DNA of 64,000 nt from Beijerinckiaceae bacterium (GTDB lineage: Bacteria; Pseudomonadota; Alphaproteobacteria; Rhizobiales; Beijerinckiaceae), in assembly GCA_030684835.1 (NCBI GenBank), contig JAUXWZ010000157.1:1-64000 (forward strand). The letters are read 5' to 3'. Below the pieces are notes generated by a model. It was not told the origin of the DNA and searched no databases. It saw only the letters and a program-made list of their open reading frames with translations. Shown here one piece after another: positions 8,843 to 17,241 of this stretch (positions are counted from its first letter, which is position 1; every line of letters begins with the position of its first letter). A program made the position numbers and the translations under genes.

Positions 8843-10116
8843 GCTCCAGCCCCGCTCAACTGCCGTTGGAAGAGATCTCTGAAAACAGGGTATATCTCCT
8901 GACGCGACGAAACGCGCCGCATTGCAGGCGCACTGTCGCCGAGCGTCTCGTACGTCCTCCATAAAGACGACAAGCCCGTATCGCGACCTGCTTCGCCAAC
9001 TTCGATGTATGCGAAATACTGGCAGATTGGCAAAATCTTGTTCCGTAAGATTTCTACCGTCTCCGCATTATCAGCACGTTCGTTATCACCATCCGAGGCC
9101 TGCGCCGCATAGATATTCCAGCTATCCAGAGGATACCGTTCAGAAGTAACGCGCATCATCTCGTCGAACGCAGTGGAGACGCGCGTGCCGCCCGTCTCAC
9201 GGGAGTGGAAGAACGTGTCTTCGTCCACTTCCTTCGCCTCATCAGTGTGGCGAATGAAAACAACGTCAACATGCTCGTAGCGGCGTTTGAGAAACACGTA
9301 GAGCAACATGAAGAAACGCTTTGCGACATCCTTCATGTGTTCTGTCATGGAGCCGGAAACGTCCATAAGACAAAACATGACGGCCTGCGCGATAGGCCGT
9401 GGCGTGAGTTCAAAACGGCGATAGCGAATATCGAGCGGGTCTATGTAAGGGATCATCATTGCCCGGCGCCGCAGTATTGAAATACGCTCCATCAGCAGCG
9501 CGATTTCCTCCTTATCGGCGCCACGCGTTTCAGCGGCTTCGATTTCTGCCTCAAGCGCTGCAATTTCTTCCGGCCGAGGTCTATTCAAGGCGGTGCGACG
9601 CGCCAGAGCGTTTCGCATGGTGCGGGAGATGGCCAGGTTAGCCGGCGACCCCGCTGTGGCGTATCCAGCGCGACGCGGTGTTTCAGCCTTCATCGCAGCA
9701 ATTTGCCGCCGCTCAAGACGCGGGAGTTCCAGGTCTTCGAGAAAGAAGTCGAGAAATTCGTCCGCCGACAGCACGATGCTGAATTGATCTTCGCCGCTGC
9801 CCTGCCCCGCTTCCCCGCCACCGCCGCCGCTTCCGCCGCCACCGGGTGGTCGAGGCAAGCGATCCCCTTCGAGAAAATCTCGGTTGCCCGGCAGAACGTG
9901 TTCGCGCCGTCCCGTTTGTCCGCGCCGGAAACGGGCTTCATCAATTCCCGATGCGGGGATTACGACTGCGCCACCTTCTTCCAGCTCCCTGATATGTCGC
10001 CCCGCAGACGTGTTGCTGACCGCCTCCTTTATGATCGCACGCGCACGACGCAGGAAACGCTGCCGGTTCGGCAAGCTCTTTCCCGAAGGATTGAGCCGTC
10101 GGTCGATTAACTGCAT
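8839..10116 (-). CDS. DUF444 / YeaH family von Willebrand A protein
   Basis: A protein of 425 residues matching the YeaH/DUF444 family. A Gly-rich flexible stretch occupies about 92-107, followed by charged helices. A von Willebrand factor A-like domain starts near 245 with an intact MIDAS motif DVSGS at 252-256. AAGGAGAG precedes the ATG. In E. coli, yeaH is cotranscribed with the kinase gene yeaG as part of the stationary-phase response. Here it lies 30 bases after prkA and is coupled by ATGA to spoVR. Confidence 0.93.
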   Translation of the reverse strand: MQLIDRRLNPSGKSLPNRQRFLRRARAIIKEAVSNTSAGRHIRELEEGGAVVIPASGIDEARFRRGQTGRREHVLPGNRDFLEGDRLPRPPGGGGSGGGGGEAGQGSGEDQFSIVLSADEFLDFFLEDLELPRLERRQIAAMKAETPRRAGYATAGSPANLAISRTMRNALARRTALNRPRPEEIAALEAEIEAAETRGADKEEIALLMERISILRRRAMMIPYIDPLDIRYRRFELTPRPIAQAVMFCLMDVSGSMTEHMKDVAKRFFMLLYVFLKRRYEHVDVVFIRHTDEAKEVDEDTFFHSRETGGTRVSTAFDEMMRVTSERYPLDSWNIYAAQASDGDNERADNAETVEILRNKILPICQYFAYIEVGEAGRDTGLSSLWRTYETLGDSAPAMRRVSSRQEIYPVFRDLFQRQLSGAGA

Positions 10117-10146
10117 CCGCTCGCTCTCCTTTGCGGAGGCTGCCCG

Positions 10147-12093
10147 TCAGGCGGATTGCCTGACGCGCATATACCATTCGACGAGACGGCGAACCTGCCG
10201 TTCGGTGTAGCCGCGCTCCATCATGCGCGACACGAAGTCAGCGTGCTTCTTCTCCGAGTCGGAGTCTTTCTTCGAACCGAAGCTGATCACGGGAAGCAAA
10301 TCTTCCACCTGACTAAACATGCGCCGCTCAATGACTTCGCGAATTTTCTGATAGCTGGTCCATGGCGGATTTTTGCCGCCGTTGGCTGCGCGCGAGCGTA
10401 ACGAAAATTTGACGACTTCATTTCTGAAGTCACGCGGATTGGCGATGCCCGCCGGCTTCTCGATCTTCGTGAGCTCCTGGTTAAGAAGCTCACGGTCCAG
10501 CATCTGTCCGGTATCGGTGTCCTTGAAATCCTGATCTTCAACCCATGCGTCTGCGTAATCGACGTATCGGTCAAAAAGATTTTGACCGTAATCGTGATAC
10601 GATTCCAGATACGCCTTTTGAATTTCGTTACCGATGAACTCGGCATATCGCGGCGCAAGATCACCTTTGATGTGCTCAAGCAGACGCTTTTCACCATCGG
10701 CACTGAATTGTTCGCGACGGATGGCTTGTTCGAGCACGTACATAAGATGCACAGGATCGGCGCCAACTTCCTGTGAGTCGTGGTTGAACGTGGCGGCAAG
10801 AACCTTGAAGGCGAAACGGGTGGATATCCCATCCATGCCTTCATCGGGCCCCGCGGCGTCACGGTATTCCTGAAGGCTGCGCGCGCGTGGGTCGGTTTCC
10901 CGCAGGCTCTCTCCATCGTAAACGCGCAGCTTTGAGAAGAAGGTCGAATTTTCGTGCGGGCGCAGGCGCGACAACACGGCAAAGCGGGCCAACATCTCAA
11001 GAGTCGCGGGCGCACAAGGCGCGTCGGCCAGTTCTGACCCACGGATCAGCTTATCGTAAATCTTTTGTTCTTCAGTCGCGCGAAGGCAGTATGGCACCTT
11101 GATTAGATAGATGCGGTCGATAAAGGCTTCGTTGTTCTTATTCGCTTTGAAGGTCTGCCATTCAGCTTCGTTGGAGTGCGCCAGAACGACGCCGTTAAAC
11201 GGAATTGCGCCAATGTTTTCCGTACCAACGTAATTGCTCTCTTGCGTCGCGGTGAGCAAGGGATGCAGCATCTTGATTGGAGCCTTGAACATCTCGACAA
11301 ATTCAAGAATGCCCTGGTTCGCACGGTTCAGCCCACCCGAATAGCTGTAAGCGTCTGCGTCATTCTGCGCGAGCGTTTCGAGCTTACGGATGTCTACCTT
11401 GCCAACCAGCGAAGAAATGTCCTGATTATTCTCGTCCCCGGGTTCGGTTTTTGAAATGCCGATCTGGCGTAAGCGAGACGGCAGAAGCTTGACGACCTTA
11501 AATTTCGTCAAATCCCCGCGAAATTCGTCCAGCCGCTTGAGGCACCAGGGGCTCATGAGGCCCGAGAGACGCCGCTTGGGTATGTGATAAAGACGCTCGA
11601 GTTCATCGCCCATCACGAGTGGGTCGAACAACGACAAAGGCGATTCAAATACAGGGCTTATCTGATCGCCTGCCTTAAGGACGTAGATTGGATGCACCTC
11701 CATCAGCGCCTTGAGTCGCTCCGCAAGCGAAGACTTGCCGCCGCCCACCGGACCCAGCAAATAAAGGATCTGCTTACGCTCCTCCAGCCCTTGCGCTGCA
11801 TGACGGAAGAACGAAACAATTCGTTCTACCGTTTCCTCCATGCCAAAAAATTCTGAAAAAGCCGGATATTGCCGGATTGTACGATTCATGAAAATGCGGC
11901 CGAGGCGTGGGTCTTTGGCCGTGTCAATGACGACCGGTTCACCAATCGCCGCGAGCAAACGCTCATGGGCGCCCGCGTAGCAAGTTGGATCTGTCTTGCA
12001 GGCCTCCAGATACTCCTGAATGGACAGCTCTACCGTACGTCGGCTGTCATAGTTCGTCGCATAGCGTGTGAGGAGATCAGATTCCACTGGCAT
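10147..12093 (-). CDS. prkA: PrkA-type serine protein kinase (YeaG)
   Basis: A protein of 648 residues with the chosen ATG, matching E. coli YeaG (644). An AAA-like ATPase domain comes first, with P-loop GPVGGGKS at about 114-121. The C-terminal PrkA kinase-like region follows. The family N-terminus (LSIQEYLEACKTDP) aligns with YeaG from the ATG at 12093. The GTG at 12165 would add 24 residues with no match and would lie within a possible promoter. PrkA/YeaG controls nutrient and stress adaptation. It is the first gene of prkA–DUF444–spoVR. Confidence 0.95.
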   Translation of the reverse strand: MPVESDLLTRYATNYDSRRTVELSIQEYLEACKTDPTCYAGAHERLLAAIGEPVVIDTAKDPRLGRIFMNRTIRQYPAFSEFFGMEETVERIVSFFRHAAQGLEERKQILYLLGPVGGGKSSLAERLKALMEVHPIYVLKAGDQISPVFESPLSLFDPLVMGDELERLYHIPKRRLSGLMSPWCLKRLDEFRGDLTKFKVVKLLPSRLRQIGISKTEPGDENNQDISSLVGKVDIRKLETLAQNDADAYSYSGGLNRANQGILEFVEMFKAPIKMLHPLLTATQESNYVGTENIGAIPFNGVVLAHSNEAEWQTFKANKNNEAFIDRIYLIKVPYCLRATEEQKIYDKLIRGSELADAPCAPATLEMLARFAVLSRLRPHENSTFFSKLRVYDGESLRETDPRARSLQEYRDAAGPDEGMDGISTRFAFKVLAATFNHDSQEVGADPVHLMYVLEQAIRREQFSADGEKRLLEHIKGDLAPRYAEFIGNEIQKAYLESYHDYGQNLFDRYVDYADAWVEDQDFKDTDTGQMLDRELLNQELTKIEKPAGIANPRDFRNEVVKFSLRSRAANGGKNPPWTSYQKIREVIERRMFSQVEDLLPVISFGSKKDSDSEKKHADFVSRMMERGYTERQVRRLVEWYMRVRQSA

Positions 12094-12641
12094 GGCCTTT
12101 TCAAGAAAAAGCTGTGTCCCGCGCAGCTTGTCCAACGCGTGTCCTGAGGCTCTTGTTAACGCCACGAGTACGCCAAAGTTTCCTCAAAGATGGACAATCT
12201 GGCAATAGCTGAAGAGCAATGCGCTCCGGCATTCCAGCATTCCCCTCCAAGTTTTCTTAACGTCGTTACGACGCCTGCTTCAAACGGATCAGTGACACTA
12301 CGCCAGTCGCGCAATTTGTCCTGCCAAGCGGCTAATTACGAATCGCTCGCTCTGTAATAACAACAACGATCCTGTCGGAATGATGGCGCGTAGAACAGGC
12401 CCGTCAAGGGTCAGCAGCGCCGCACCCCCTGCTTTTTCAAAAGGTCCACCTTGGGCCATCTAGACCTTATGCGGGCACCCATTGACGAAACGAGAACAGT
12501 GTGGAGAGCCGAGGCGGAAGCTTGACGCTTTACCGAATACAGCAAAGCTCCCTTTGTCTCGCGATCGAACCGCCTATATGATAACCGCGAGTTTGCTCGA
12601 AGCGCGTCCTTTGAGCTTCGAGGGTTACGGAGGATGCCAGA
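12094..12641. other. intergenic region between prkA and the MBL-fold gene
   Basis: A 548-base divergent gap. The part next to prkA carries the EcfG-like motif at 12158-12183. The part next to the metallo-hydrolase has a clear GGAGG at 12629-12633. A 67-codon frame at 12482-12685 overlaps the start of the hydrolase, has no recognisable family, and is judged a shadow. No RNA gene, repeat or terminator was recognised. Confidence 0.6.
12158..12183 (-). promoter_or_regulatory. possible EcfG-like promoter of prkA
   Basis: On the minus strand this reads GGAAAC, then CGTT with 16 bases between them (or GGAAA-N17-CGTT). That is one mismatch to the GGAAC-N16/17-CGTT consensus. Placement 65 bases before the chosen ATG fits. 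It would put prkA under the alphaproteobacterial general stress sigma factor, parallel to RpoS control of yeaGH in E. coli (inference). Confidence 0.35.
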
Positions 12642-13526
12642 TTGTCTACGTCAGCGACGGTGCATATCGAGCCATTTTTCGATGAGCCCACGAACACCGT
12701 AACCTATCTCGTTGCCGACCCCGAGAGCGGGAAGGCTGCGGTTGTGGATCCTGTTCTCGATTACGACCACAACGACGGGTCTGTTGATTTAAGGTCGGCA
12801 GACAAAGTGCTTGCAGCTGCGCAAGCGAAGGGCTGGGATATCGTGTGGGTGCTCGAAACCCATGCTCACGCCGATCATTTGTCAGCGGCCCCTTACATCA
12901 AGGCGAAGACCGGCGCGCGTATCGGAATTGGCGAGCACATTACCGACGTTCAACGAATATTTCGTCCAGTTTTTAACGCAAGCGACATCAAGTCGAACGG
13001 GAGCGATTTCGACCATCTTTTCAAGGACGGCGAAACGTTTCCAATTGGCGGCTTGCAGGCTGAGGTTCTGCATGTGCCAGGGCACACGCCCGCCGACGTC
13101 GCCTACAAGTTTGGCGATGCAGTCTTCGTCGGCGATACTCTGTTCATGCCTGATTACGGCACAGCTCGGGCTGACTTTCCGGGGGGAGATGCGCGACAAC
13201 TGTTTCGTTCGATACGCCGCTTGCTGGCGTTGCCGCCGGAAACACGCCTTTTCATGTGTCACGACTATAAAGCGCCCGGCAGGGAAAATTTTGCTTGGGA
13301 GACGACAGTCGACGCGCAGCGCAAGGGTAACAAGCACGTCCACGATGGCGTCACAGAAGACGAGTTTGTCTCGATGCGCACGACACGGGACGCTGACCTT
13401 GATGCGCCAAAGCTGCTACTGCCCTCAATCCAGGTAAACATACGTGCGGGAAGGTTTCCTCCCGCCGAGGCGAATGGGGTGCGTTACCTTATGATCCCCG
13501 TGAAGGCGAAGAGCGACCTTGCCTAG
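12642..13526 (+). CDS. blh: metallo-beta-lactamase-fold hydrolase, Blh/ETHE1-like persulfide dioxygenase
   Basis: A protein of 294 residues with a TTG start at 12642, placed 8 bases after GGAGG. The metal motif HAHADH is at 74-79; later ligands are in HVPGHTPADV and the GDTLF region. It closely resembles the Blh protein of Agrobacterium and Xylella and ETHE1-type persulfide dioxygenases, which oxidise glutathione persulfide in sulfide detoxification. In those species blh is controlled by BigR; no bigR, rhodanese or sulfide:quinone reductase gene is next to it here. The family call is firm; the substrate is by similarity. Confidence 0.85.
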   Translation: MSTSATVHIEPFFDEPTNTVTYLVADPESGKAAVVDPVLDYDHNDGSVDLRSADKVLAAAQAKGWDIVWVLETHAHADHLSAAPYIKAKTGARIGIGEHITDVQRIFRPVFNASDIKSNGSDFDHLFKDGETFPIGGLQAEVLHVPGHTPADVAYKFGDAVFVGDTLFMPDYGTARADFPGGDARQLFRSIRRLLALPPETRLFMCHDYKAPGRENFAWETTVDAQRKGNKHVHDGVTEDEFVSMRTTRDADLDAPKLLLPSIQVNIRAGRFPPAEANGVRYLMIPVKAKSDLA

Positions 13527-13536
13527 GCCGCCTTCT

Positions 13537-14271
13537 TTATGTCGCGTAAATGTCGCCGGAATTGGCCTCTTCCGGCAACGCCGCCAGCCACGTTTTAATT
13601 GTGGCTGCATCCACTTCTTGCGCAAATTCAAGCTGGTGGGTCTCGCCAATGACAACGTTGAAGCGCGAGTAACCCAGCGCAACGCAGCGGTCGATGCAAT
13701 CCAGTCCGACATTTCGCTGAATCGTCGTGAACTCAAACGACAGCGCGGGCGATCTCTGGTTAAGCCCCGCCAACGCATCGCGCTCAAAGCCTTCGACGTC
13801 TATCTTGATGAACGACGGGGCGCCATGCTCGGCTATCAAGGCGTCGATTGTGGTCACCGCGACCTCCATCGTGCGGTCCCAGGATTGTCCCTCCCAACCG
13901 GGCGCGTCCTTCGATGCCGCCACGAAGTCGGTCGACAAGGTTGATACAATCGGATTTTCCACGTTCACCCGCATAGACGCGACACCAACTGAAGCGCCGC
14001 AGGCCGCGCGTACGACGTGAGCGCCACGCCATCCCCAAACAGCCCGAATGAGCGTGGCGGGGAGCGGCTGCGGTTCCACGGCTACGACGCGCGCGCCCAG
14101 GCGCAGAAAGCTCGCAGTGCGATGACCGACATGCGCGCCCACGTCGAAGACGAGATCCCCCTTGCTCACAAAACGTGCGTAAAGCGCGTCAAGCGCACGA
14201 TTGTGGCGCGGATCGCCATGATAAATGCGCCATGACCGGCGAACTGCCTGCAAATCTGAAATAAGACCCAT
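13537..14271 (-). CDS. FkbM family methyltransferase
   Basis: A protein of 244 residues. The SAM-binding motif I is DLVFDVGAHVG, with VVAVEPQP as motif II and FIKIDVEGFE near the middle, all typical of FkbM (Methyltransf_21) O-methyltransferases. These often act on sugars or lipids; the substrate here is unknown. The ATG at 14271 is preferred over a TTG 57 bases upstream, though neither has a strong ribosome site. It converges with blh (10-base gap). Confidence 0.85.
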   Translation of the reverse strand: MGLISDLQAVRRSWRIYHGDPRHNRALDALYARFVSKGDLVFDVGAHVGHRTASFLRLGARVVAVEPQPLPATLIRAVWGWRGAHVVRAACGASVGVASMRVNVENPIVSTLSTDFVAASKDAPGWEGQSWDRTMEVAVTTIDALIAEHGAPSFIKIDVEGFERDALAGLNQRSPALSFEFTTIQRNVGLDCIDRCVALGYSRFNVVIGETHQLEFAQEVDAATIKTWLAALPEEANSGDIYAT

Positions 14272-14381
14272 AGAAACAAGCACCCCCGATAACCGCGCTT
14301 CAATTAGGCCACGCCCGCAGGAAAACAAAGGCGCCCCGCTCTTTGTTTGACCTTAGCTATACAGCGACTGTCGCCTGTTGG

Positions 14382-14406
14382 GGAACCCAGGGCAATGGCC
14401 GGCGTT
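14382..14406 (+). promoter_or_regulatory. EcfG-type promoter of the response regulator–csbD unit
   Basis: GGAAC-N16-CGTT, an exact match to the alphaproteobacterial EcfG general stress promoter consensus, 64 bases before the ATG at 14471. CsbD-like proteins are known general-stress genes, so the site and the genes fit. Confidence 0.6.
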
Positions 14407-14470
14407 TTGAAGGTTGGATGTAACACTCGCCGCCATCAGCGGCCCGGTGTATCCGGAGGGCAATCAAAAA

Positions 14471-14932
14471 ATGACACAGCGGAAAATTCGTCCCCGCATC
14501 TTGATTTGCGAGGACGAAATGCTCATCGCCATGCAAATCGCGACGCTGGTTGAGGAGTGCGGCTGCGAAGCTATTGGGCCATTTGCCTGGGGCCGCGACG
14601 CATTGTCCTTCCTCAAACGCCAGACAATAGATGCTGCGATCCTTGACATAGAACTCCTGGACGGCGCCAGCACGCCGCTGGCTCGCGTCCTGCGTGAAAC
14701 CGGAGCCCCAATGATTGTTCTCTCGGGCTTGCGCGCCAAGTCTCCGCCGCCAGAATTTGCAGGCGTCGACTGGCTCACCAAGCCGGCCGATGAAAATCGA
14801 TTACGCGCATTCCTCGCTGCTACGGCCGCAATCGTAAAATCTAAATGCAGCCAAGGCGACCTTTCTCCCGGAACCGATCAGATTCCCGGCGGTTGGATTT
14901 CTCGAGGCGCAGTCCACGAAGGCGCCGTTTGA
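14471..14932 (+). CDS. single-domain response regulator
   Basis: A protein of 153 residues: one receiver domain and a short tail, no output domain. The acidic pair is E14-D15, phospho-acceptor Asp59 (AILDIEL), Ser85 and Lys104 (LTKP), so the phosphorylation site looks complete. GGAGGG precedes the ATG at 14471; the upstream TTG start is not supported. It is followed 15 bases later by csbD and preceded by an EcfG-type promoter. Single-domain regulators of this kind in Hyphomicrobiales often feed into the general stress response. No histidine kinase is nearby. Confidence 0.88.
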   Translation: MTQRKIRPRILICEDEMLIAMQIATLVEECGCEAIGPFAWGRDALSFLKRQTIDAAILDIELLDGASTPLARVLRETGAPMIVLSGLRAKSPPPEFAGVDWLTKPADENRLRAFLAATAAIVKSKCSQGDLSPGTDQIPGGWISRGAVHEGAV

Positions 14933-14947
14933 AAAATGGAGGCGGAT

Positions 14948-15130
14948 ATGGCTATCGACAAGGATCGTACCGAAGGCTCGATGGATCAGATGAAGGGCAA
15001 GCTCAAGGAAGGGGCCGGGAAAATCACCGGCGATGAGAAGCTCAAGAACGAAGGCCGCGCCGACCAGGCAAAAGGCAAGGTGCAAAACACCGTCGGCGGC
15101 ATCAAGGACGCTGTGCGCGGCGACAAGTAA
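14948..15130 (+). CDS. csbD: CsbD family stress protein
   Basis: A small hydrophilic protein of 60 residues with the CsbD pattern: DQMKGKLKEGAGKITGDEKL, then EGRADQAKGKVQ. The ATG at 14948 is chosen because GGAGG lies 5 bases before it; an ATG four codons earlier overlaps that site. CsbD-like proteins are strongly induced general stress proteins of unknown molecular function. A hairpin ends the unit. Confidence 0.92.
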   Translation: MAIDKDRTEGSMDQMKGKLKEGAGKITGDEKLKNEGRADQAKGKVQNTVGGIKDAVRGDK

Positions 15131-15153
15131 GCGCGCCTAAAAAAAGTTTCGGC

Positions 15154-15177
15154 AGGCCCGCTGGCGACGGCGGGCCT
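15154..15177 (+). terminator. hairpin terminator after csbD
   Basis: 8-bp stem AGGCCCGC/GCGGGCCT with an 8-base loop, followed by only TT. A short A-run lies to the left (15139-15145), so it may work for the converging leftward operon as well. Confidence 0.55.
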
Positions 15178-15198
15178 TTCGCGTAGAAGCGCCGAGGC

Positions 15199-16425
15199 TT
15201 AGGCGTGCACGAGCTTATACAATCCCACATCGATTGTTCGCGCGCGAAACCCCGCTTCGCAATAGCAAAGATAATACTCCCAGAGGCGCCTGAACCGCGC
15301 ATCAAAGCCTTGCGTGGAAATTTGCGGTGCGGCATGCAGCATCCGCCGACGCCATTCCGCCAGAGTAAGTGCGTAACTGTCGGCAAACGTCTCGCTTTCA
15401 GCGATCCTCAGACCAGCGTCCGCCGCGTAACGCTCAAGCACCGAACGAGATGGCAACATCCCACCCGGAAACACGTATCGCTGAATAAAATCAGCAGCTT
15501 TTCTGTACGCTTCAAAGCGGTCGTCAGCGATGGTGATTGCCTGCAACACCGCGCAACCGCCTTGCTTCAGGCGCTGCGAAATGGCCCGAAAATAATGCGG
15601 CCAGTATCGCTCACCAACAGCCTCGATCATCTCGATCGAAACAACACGATCGTAGACGCCTTGAACATCGCGATAATCCTGAAGACGCAAATCCAGTTTT
15701 TGCGAAAGTCCCTCTTCCGCAGCGGTGCGCTGCGCGAAGGCGAGTTGCGCCGGAGACAGCGTCAATCCCGTCACCCTGGCCCCGCGAACGGCCAAAGCGC
15801 GACCCAGCGCGCCCCATCCACAGCCGATTTCTAAAACGCTCTTCGCGCTATCAACGTCGAGCATATCGCCAATGCGCGCGATCTTGCGCAACTGCGCTTC
15901 TTCGAGACTTTCCTGCCCGCCGGCGCTGTAAATAGCGGACGAATACGTCATCGAGGCGTCCAGCCACAACGCGTAAAATTCGTTGCCGAGGTCGTAATGC
16001 GCCTCTATGTTTCGGCGGCTGCCGCGCTTGGTGTTAGCGCGCAGCGCGTGACGAAGACGATTAAGGCTTCGCACAATCGGTCCCCCGCCGATAGCGGTGT
16101 CCAGCGTCTCTCCATTGCGCGCCGCAAGCTCGATGACCGCGGTCAAATCAGGCGTCGTCCAGTCGCCGTTCATATAGGCTTCCGCGAACGCGACATCACC
16201 TCCAAGAATCAATTGGCGCACTGCGCGCCAGCGGTGCAAAACAATGCAGGCTTCCGGCCCCGCCGCCTGCGCATGGTAGACAATGCGGCCGCCCGACGGC
16301 GTGACGACCGTCACACCCCCGAATTGGACACGACGGATAAATGGCGCGAGCGCGGCCGCCAGGAGTTCTTCAACCCCGCGGATCCCGGTTTGTTCGCGCA
16401 GGCTCTCGTTAGCGTTTCGGGTCAT
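15199..16425 (-). CDS. cfa: cyclopropane-fatty-acyl-phospholipid synthase family methyltransferase
   Basis: A protein of 408 residues with the CFA synthase layout: an N-terminal lipid-binding part, then the linker EAHYDLGNEFYALWLD, SAM motif VLEIGCGWGALG and the catalytic region ending in YYLCYCEAGFRAR. It transfers a methyl(ene) group from SAM to unsaturated acyl chains of membrane phospholipids. It is the last gene of the operon FAD protein–DUF1365–cfa. In Rhodobacter sphaeroides and pseudomonads, the same gene set belongs to RpoE–ChrR (singlet oxygen) regulons. It may make methylated or furan fatty acids instead of cyclopropane acids. Confidence 0.9.
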   Translation of the reverse strand: MTRNANESLREQTGIRGVEELLAAALAPFIRRVQFGGVTVVTPSGGRIVYHAQAAGPEACIVLHRWRAVRQLILGGDVAFAEAYMNGDWTTPDLTAVIELAARNGETLDTAIGGGPIVRSLNRLRHALRANTKRGSRRNIEAHYDLGNEFYALWLDASMTYSSAIYSAGGQESLEEAQLRKIARIGDMLDVDSAKSVLEIGCGWGALGRALAVRGARVTGLTLSPAQLAFAQRTAAEEGLSQKLDLRLQDYRDVQGVYDRVVSIEMIEAVGERYWPHYFRAISQRLKQGGCAVLQAITIADDRFEAYRKAADFIQRYVFPGGMLPSRSVLERYAADAGLRIAESETFADSYALTLAEWRRRMLHAAPQISTQGFDARFRRLWEYYLCYCEAGFRARTIDVGLYKLVHA

Positions 16426-16434
16426 ATGCTAATC

Positions 16435-17241
16435 TCAGCTTTCGACGCGCGGCGCGATGGTGGCAGGCTTGTCGGGCGGCGCCGGACGTTTCTGCAGACG
16501 CACGCCTTTGAGCCATATTTTCAGCGCCTCCCAATGGATGCCGCCGATCACCTTGATCGCCATAAGCGGGTGGGACGCGAACGTGCGAACCAGCGCACCG
16601 TCACTCAATTCCACGCGATGCGCAGAGTGCACGGCCGTGATGAGTGTTCCCTCGTCATTATAGCCGCGAATAGCGATGGTCACCGTCTCCTCAGGAAGCG
16701 CAATCCGAAAGTCGTAAGTCAGGTCCATCCCGATGAAGGGTGAAACATAAAACTTTTTTGCGCAGGCGCAACGCATTGCACGATCCGCACCTGCCCTTTC
16801 CGGCTCGGCCACAAGCACATAGGCATGGCGCTCGCCAAAAGTATTATTCACCTCGCAGATGATCGCGACAAGCGAGCCACCATCCTTATCATAACAAAAA
16901 TAGACGTTTAGCGGATTGAATGCGTATCCAAGGATGCGCGGGATGGCGAGCAGACGCACGGGTCCGCCAGTAGGCTGAAGCCCTGCCTCGCTTAACAGGT
17001 CTTCGATCTGCAGCTTCAGGGGCTTTCCTTTTTTGAAGCCAAAATCATTATCGAAAAAAGAAAAGAGATTGAACCTGTTGCGTGAGAAGAACCACAGCCG
17101 GTCATTCAGCTTGTCCAGCTCATCGAGATCAAACAGAAATGAAAAGATGGAATACCGCAGGCGATGGCGCCGCGGACGCACGCGACGATGCATCACGGAG
17201 CCAGCGAAAATGGCAGAGTTTGTCGACCGCAATTTACTCAC
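16435..17241 (-). CDS. DUF1365 domain protein
   Basis: A protein of 268 residues with DUF1365 signatures: MHRRVRPRRHRLRY near the start, the long FFSRNRFNLFSFFDNDFG segment, LLAIPRILGYAFNPLNVYFC and the KKFYVSPFIGM region. It starts with GTG in a GTGA overlap with the stop of the FAD protein. Function is unknown; family members sit next to cyclopropane synthase and FAD amine-oxidase genes and are thought to act in lipid modification. The downstream cfa gene begins 9 bases later. Confidence 0.92.
   Translation of the reverse strand: MSKLRSTNSAIFAGSVMHRRVRPRRHRLRYSIFSFLFDLDELDKLNDRLWFFSRNRFNLFSFFDNDFGFKKGKPLKLQIEDLLSEAGLQPTGGPVRLLAIPRILGYAFNPLNVYFCYDKDGGSLVAIICEVNNTFGERHAYVLVAEPERAGADRAMRCACAKKFYVSPFIGMDLTYDFRIALPEETVTIAIRGYNDEGTLITAVHSAHRVELSDGALVRTFASHPLMAIKVIGGIHWEALKIWLKGVRLQKRPAPPDKPATIAPRVES

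Noticed and set aside
12482-12685. 67-codon rightward frame upstream of the MBL-fold gene
   Set aside because: It overlaps the well-supported hydrolase start, has no family resemblance, and its codon pattern is unlike the neighbours.
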